From NCBI GenBank assembly GCA_037893225.1, contig JAZGUH010000103.1, positions 7,378,001 through 7,442,000 on the forward strand: DNA of 64,000 nt, given 5' to 3'. Below are positions 58,001-64,000 of the stretch, piece by piece. A program made the position numbers and the translations under genes. The notes beneath the pieces are model-generated. The model worked only from the letters and a program-made list of their open reading frames with translations. It searched no databases and was not told where the DNA came from. Position 1 is the stretch's first letter. Each line of letters starts with the position of its first letter. The DNA is from Hippasteria phrygiana. Its lineage: Eukaryota; Echinodermata; Asteroidea; Valvatida; Goniasteridae.

Positions 58001-60776
58001 GGATATTGGTCTGGATGTTGCTGAGAAGTCACTCTTTCCAACAGTATCAAGATTGTGCGCAATTTCGTTCAACATCGGGTCGAAAAACGGCGTCATTTAG
58101 GGCCCAAGTTGCGTGGTGGGGGTGTCGGCTAGTCTATTGTATAGCATGTATGTGCAGTTATGCGGGAATGCAGAAAGATTACTTCGAAAAACCTACTCGC
58201 TTATCTCGGCCACTATCCGGCTGAACGTGGGTCTGAAGAGCTGGATATTTGTCTGGATGTTGCTGAGAAGTCACTCTTTCCAACAGTATCAAGATTGTGT
58301 GCAATTTCGGTCAACATCGGGTCGAAAAACGGCGTCATTTGGGGCCCATGTTGCGTGGTGGGGGTGTCGGCTAGTCCTATTGTATAGCATGTGCAGTTAT
58401 GCGGGAATGCAGACAAATTACTTCGAAAAACCTACTCGCTTATCTCGGCCACTATTCGGCTGAACTTGGGTCTGAGGAGCTGGATATTGGTCTGGATGTT
58501 GCTGAGAAGTCACTCTTTCCAACAGTATCAAGATTGTGCGCAATTTCGTTCAACATCGGGTCGAAAAACGGCGTCATTTGGGGCCCAAGTTGCGTGGTGG
58601 GGGTGTCGGCTAGTCCATTGTATAGCATGTGCAGTTATGCGGGAATGCAGAAAGATTACTTCGAAAAACCTACTCGCTTATCTCGGCCACTATCCGGCTG
58701 AACGTGGGTCTGAAGAGCTGGATATTTGTCTGGATGTTGCTGAGAAGTCACTCTTTCCAACAGTAGCAAGATTGTGCGCAATTTCGGTCAACATCGGGTC
58801 GAAAAACGGCGTCATTTGGGGCCCATGTTGCGTGGTGGGGGTGTCGGCTAGGCCTATTGTATAGCATGTGCAGTTATGCGGGAATGCAGAAAAATTACTT
58901 CGAAAAACCTACTCGCTTATCTCGGCCACCATTCGGCTGAACTTGGGTCTGAGGAGCTGGATATTGGTCTGGATGTTGCTGAGAAGTCACTCTTTCCAAC
59001 AGTATCAAGATTGTGCGCAATTTCGGTCAACATCGGGTCGAAAAACGGCGTCATTTGGGGCCCATGTTGCGTGGTGGGGGTGTCGGATAGTCCTATTGTA
59101 TAGCATGTGCAGTTATGCGGGAATGCAGACAAATTACTTCGAAAAACCTACTCGCTTATCTCGGCCACCATTCGGCTGAACTTGGGTCTGAAGAGCTGGA
59201 TATTTGTCTGGATGTTGCTGAGAAGTCGCTCTTTCCAACAGTATCAAGATTGTGCGCAATTTCGGTCAACATCGGGTCGAAAAACGGCGTCATTTGGGGC
59301 CCATGTTGCGTGGTGGGGGTGTCGGCTAGTCCTATTGTATAGCATGTGCAGTTATACGGGAATGCAGAAAAATTACTTTGAAAAACCTACTCGCTTATCT
59401 CGGCCACCATTCGGCTGAACTTGGGTCTGAGGAGCTGGATATTTGTCTGGATGTTGCTGAGAAGTCACTCTTTCCAACAGTATCAAGATTGTGCGCAATT
59501 TCGGTCAACATCGGGTCGAAAAACGGCGTCATTTGGGGCCCATGTTGCGTGGTGGGGGTGTCGGCTAGTCCTATTGTATAGCATGTGCAGTTATGCGGGA
59601 ATGCAGACAAATTACTTCGAAAAACCTACTCGCTTATCTCGGCCACTATTCGGCTGAACTTGGGTCTGAGGAGCTGGATATTGGTCTGGATGTTGCTGAG
59701 AAGTCACTCTTTCCAACAGTATCAAGATTGTGCGCAATTTCGTTCAACATCGGGTCGAAAAACGGCGTCATTTGGGGCCCAAGTTGCGTGGTGGGGGTGT
59801 CGGCTAGTCCCATTGTATAGCATGTGCAGTTATGCGGGAATGCAGAAAGATTACTTCGAAAAACCTACTCGCTTATCTCGGCCACTATCCGGCTGAACTT
59901 GGGTCTGAAGAGCTGGATATTTGTCTGGATGTTGCTGAGAAGTCACTCTTTCCAACAGTATCAAGATTGTGCGCAATTTCGGTCAACATCGGGTCGAAAA
60001 ACGGCGTCATTTGGGGCCCATGTTGCGTGGTGGGGGTGTCGGCTAGTCCTATTGTATAGCATGTGCAGTTATGCGGGAATGCAGAAAAATTACTTCGAAA
60101 AACCTACTCGCTTATCTCGGCCACCATTCGGCTGAACTTGGGTCTGAGGAGCTGGATATTGGTCTGGATGTTGCTGAGAAGTCACTCTTTCCAACAGTAT
60201 CAAGATTGTGCGCAATTTCGTTCAACATCGGGTCGAAAAACGGCGTCATTTGGGGCCCAAGTTGCGTGGTGGGGGTGTCGGCTAGTCCATTGTATAGCAT
60301 GTGCAGTTATGCGGGAATGCAGAAAGATTACTTCGAAAAACCTACTCGCTTATCTCGGCCACTATCCGGCTGAACGTGGGTCTGAAGAGCTGGATATTTG
60401 TCTGGATGTTGCTGAGAAGTCACTCTTTCCAACAGTATCAAGATTGTGCGCAATTTCGGTCAACATCGGGTCGAAAAACGGCGTCATTTTGGGCCCATCT
60501 TGCGTGGTGGGGGTGTCGGCTAGTCCTATTGTATAGCATGTGCAGTTATACGGGAATGCAGACAAATTACTTTGAAAAACCTACTCGCTTATCTCGGCCA
60601 CCATTCGGCTGAACTTGGGTCTGAGGAGCTGGATATTTGTCTGGATGTTGCTGAGAAGTCACTCTTTCCAACAGTATCAAGATTGTGCGCAATTTCGGTC
60701 AACATCGGGTCGAAAAACGGCGTCATTTGGGGCCCATGTTGCGTGGTGGGGGTGTCGGCTAGTCCTATTGTATAGC
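55043..60776. repeat. Twelve-monomer (2867-bp) tandem duplication
   Basis: Monomers near 55043, 55524, 56001 and 56240 recur at 57910, 58391, 58868 and 59107. Both units hold the 4-bp insertion GCATGTATGTGCAG (55277-55290 and 58144-58157). From about 56718 the offset becomes 3106 bp, so one extra monomer lies in the second copy. Confidence 0.82.
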
Positions 60777-63700
60777 ATGTGCAGTTATGCGGGAATGCAG
60801 ACAAATTACTTCGAAAAACCTACTCGCTTATCTCGGCCACTATTCGGCTGAACTTGGGTCTGAGGAGCTGGATATTGGTCTGGATGTTGCTGAGAAGTCA
60901 CTCTTTCCAACAGTATCAAGATTGTGCGCAATTTCGTTCAACATCGGGTCGAAAAACGGCGTCATTTGGGGCCCAAGTTGCGTGGTGGGGGTGTCGGCTA
61001 GTCCCATTGTATAGCATGTGCAGTTATGCGGGAATGCAGAAAGATTACTTCGAAAAACCTACTCGCTTATCTCGGCCACTATCCGGCTGAACTTGGGTCT
61101 GAAGAGCTGGATATTGGTCTGGATGTTGCTGAGAAGTCACTCTTTCCAACAGTATCAAGATTGTGCGCAATTTCGTTCAACATCGGGTCGAAAAACGGCG
61201 TCATTTGGGGCCCAAGTTGCGTGGTGGGGGTGTCGGCTAGTCCATTGTATAGCATGTGCAGTTATGCGGGACGGCAGAAAGATTACTTCGAAAAACCTAC
61301 TCGCTTATCTCGGCCACTATCCGGCTGAACGTGGGTCTGAGGAGCTGGATATTGGTCTGGATGTTGCTGAGAAGTCACTCTTTCCAACAGTATCAAGATT
61401 GTGCGCAATTTCGGTCAACATTGGGTCGAAAAACGGCGTCATTTGGGGCCCATGTTGCGTGGTGGGGGTGTCGGCTAGTCCTATTGTATAGCATGTGCAG
61501 TTATGCGGGAATGCAGACAAATTACTTCGAAAAACCTACTCGCTTATCTCGGCCACCATTCGGCTGAACTTGGGTCTGAGGAGCTGGATATTGGTCTGGA
61601 TGTTGCTGAGAAGTCACTCTTTCCAACAGTATCAAGATTGTGCGCAATTTCGTTCAACATCGGGTCGAAAAACGGCGTCATTTGGGGCCCAAGTTGCGTG
61701 GTGGGGTGTCGGCTAGTCCATTGTATAGCATGTGCAGTTATGCGGGAATGCAGAAAGATTACTTCGAAAAACCTACTCGCTTATCTCGGCCACTATCCGG
61801 CTGAACGTGGGTCTGAAGAGCTGGATATTTGTCTGGATGTTGCTGAGAAGTCACTCTTTCCAACAGTATCAAGATTGTGCGCAATTTCGGTCAACATCGG
61901 GTCGAAAAACGGCGTCATTTTGGGCCCATGTTGCGTGGTGGGGGTGTCGGCTAGTCCTATTGTATAGCATGTGCAGTTATGCGGGAATGCAGACAAATTA
62001 CTTCGAAAAACCTACTCGCTTATCTCGGCCACTATTCGGCTGAACTTGGGTCTGAGGAGCTGGATATTGGTCTGGATGTTGCTGAGAAGTCACTCTTTCC
62101 AACAGTATCAAGATTGTGCGCAATTTCGTTCAACATCGGGTCGAAAAACGGCGTCATTTGGGGCCCAAGTTGCGTGGTGGGGGTGTCGGCTAGTCCATTG
62201 TATAGCATGTGCAGTTATGCGGGAATGCAGAAAGATTACTTCGAAAAACCTACTCGCTTATCTCGGCCACTATCCGGCTGAACGTGGGTCTGAAGAGCTG
62301 GATATTGGTCTGGATGTTGCTGAGAAGTCACTCTTTCCAACAGTATCAAGATTGTGCGCAATTTCGGTCAACATTGGGTCGAAAAACGGCGTCATTTGGG
62401 GCCCATGTTGCGTGGTGGGGGTGTCGGCTAGTCCTATTGTATAGCATGTGCAGTTATGCGGGAATGCAGAAAAATTACTTCGAAAAACCTACTCGCTTAT
62501 CTCGGCCACCATTCGGCTGAACTTTGGTCTGAGGAGCTGGATATTGGTCTGGATGTTGCTGAGAAGTCACTCTTTCCAACAGTATCAAGATTGTGCGCAA
62601 TTTCGTTCAACATCGGGTCGAAAAACGGCGTCATTTGGGGCCCAAGTTGCGTGGTGGGGGTGTCGGCTAGTCCATTGTATAGCATGTGCAGTTATGCGGG
62701 AATGCAGAAAGATTACTTCGAAAAACCTACTCGCTTATCTCGGCCACTATCCGGCTGAACGTGGGTCTGAAGAGCTGGATATTTGTCTGGATGTTGCTGA
62801 GAAGTCACTCTTTCCAACAGTATCAAGATTGTGCACAATTTCGGTCAACATTGGGTCGAAAAACGGCGTCATTTGGGGCCCATGTTGCGTGGTGGGGGTG
62901 TCGGCTAGTCCTATTGTATAGCATGTGCAGTTATGCGGGAATGCAGAAAAATTACTTCGAAAAACCTACTCGCTTATCTCGGCCACCATTCGGCTGAACT
63001 TGGGTCTGAGGAGCTGGATATTGGTCTGGATGTTGCTGAGAAGTCACTCTTTCCAACAGTATCAAGATTGTGCGCAATTTCGATCAACATCGGGTCGAAA
63101 AACGGCGTCATTTGGGGCCCAAGTTGCGTGGTGGGGGTGTCGGCTAGTCCCATTGTATAGCATGTGCAGTTATGCGGGAATGCAGAAAGATTACTTCGAA
63201 AAACCTACTCGCTTATCTCGGCCACTATCCGGCTGAACTTGGGTCTGAAGAGCTGGATATTTGTCTGGATGTTGCTGAGAAGTCACTCTTTCCAACAGTA
63301 TCAAGATTGTGCGCAATTTCGTTCAACATCGGGTCGAAAAACGGCGTCATTTGGGGCCCAAGTTGCGTGGTGGGGGTGTCGGCTAGTCCATTGTATAGCA
63401 TGTGCAGTTATGCGGGAATGCAGAAAGATTACTTCGAAAAACCTACTCGCTTATCTCGGCCACTATCCGGCTGAACGTGGGTCTGAAGAGCTGGATATTT
63501 GTCTGGATGTTGCTGAGAAGTCACTCTTTCCAACAGTATCAAGATTGTGCACAATTTCGGTCAACATTGGGTCGAAAAACGGCGTCATTTGGGGCCCATG
63601 TTGCGTGGTGGGGGTGTCGGCTAGTCATATTGTATAGCATGTGCAGTTATGCGGGAATGCAGACAAATTACTTCGAAAAACCTACTCGCTTATCTCGGCC

Positions 63701-64000
63701 ACCATTCGGCTGAACTTGGGTCTGAAGAGCTGGATATTGGTCTGGATGTTGCTGAGAAGTCACTCTTTCCAACAGTATCAAGATTGTGCGCAATTTCGTT
63801 CAACATCGGGTCGAAAAACGGCGTCATTTAGGGCCCAAGTTGCGTGGTGGGGGTGTCGGCTAGTCTATTGTATAGCATGTATGTGCAGTTATGCGGGAAT
63901 GCAGAAAGATTACTTCGAAAAACCTACTCGCTTATCTCGGCCACTATCCGGCTGAACGTGGGTCTGAAGAGCTGGATATTTGTCTGGATGTTGCTGAGAA

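Larger units (their letters stand above)
9989..64000. repeat. Satellite array, right arm (about 239-bp monomer, about 226 copies)
   Basis: The same satellite as the left arm resumes at TGAGGAGCTGGATATTGG and runs without further interruption to the end of the window. Monomers differ by linked point variants, by one-base deletions (TCCATTG or TCTATTG for TCCCATTG, giving 238 bp) and by a 4-bp insertion in three copies. Variable sites include AGAAAAAT/AGAAAGAT/AGACAAAT, TTCGAA/TTTGAA/TTCAAA, CCACCATTCGG/CCACTATTCGG/CCACTATCCGG, ACAGTATC/ACAGTAGC/ACATTATC and GGGGCCC/TAGGGCCC/TTGGGCCC. Orientation never changes. There is no gene in these 54 kb. Frames of 60 to 182 codons on both strands are by-products of stop-poor repeats. 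Confidence 0.97.

Noticed and set aside
9989..64000. CRISPR-like regular spacing
   Set aside because: The whole 239-bp unit is repeated with no unique spacers, and the context is eukaryotic.
136..64000. rDNA intergenic spacer or telomeric repeat
   Set aside because: No rRNA gene segment and no short G-rich telomere unit occurs anywhere in the window.

Overview
This window is eukaryotic, almost certainly metazoan, and almost entirely satellite DNA. It holds about 59 kb of a head-to-tail tandem repeat with a monomer of about 239 bp, roughly 247 copies by my estimate. The array runs off both ends of the window, and one non-LTR retrotransposon about 5 kb long interrupts it. I see no host gene, rRNA, tRNA, CRISPR array, bacterial promoter or operon. 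The retrotransposon belongs to the CR1/L2 superfamily: ORF1 has an SGNH-type esterase domain, and ORF2 has an APE endonuclease and a reverse transcriptase with no evident RNase H. Elements of this style are common in aquatic invertebrates such as cnidarians, molluscs and amphioxus. The species cannot be fixed from the sequence alone.

Layout: 1-4991 is the left arm of the satellite. 4992-9988 is the retrotransposon on the minus strand. Its 3' end, a TTTA-repeat tail on the plus strand, lies at the low-coordinate side, and its 5' end lies at about 9988. 9989-64000 is the right arm of the satellite. The element split a single monomer. That monomer lost 5 bp and gained a 13-bp tandem duplication at the 5' junction, and I find no target-site duplication.

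Inside the element, ORF2 (5330-8263) is open from end to end (977 codons) with all catalytic motifs visible. ORF1 (8200-9988) is split over two frames near 9665-9705, which suggests a single frameshift. ORF1 and ORF2 overlap by 64 bp. The 3' UTR carries an imperfect hairpin next to the A-rich tail. No 5' UTR or internal promoter remains between the ORF1 start codon and the satellite.

The satellite is not a simple homogeneous array. Monomers carry linked diagnostic variants, and multi-monomer blocks (3, 4, 5, 6, 7, 8, 10, 12 and 15 monomers) are tandemly duplicated, often nested. Shared private mutations mark the copies, and at least one block shows a clean one-monomer loss by unequal exchange. 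Every monomer has an 18-bp element resembling a CENP-B box with one extra base in its spacer. This fits a centromeric or heterochromatic satellite but does not prove it. The many apparent reading frames in the satellite are not supported as genes.
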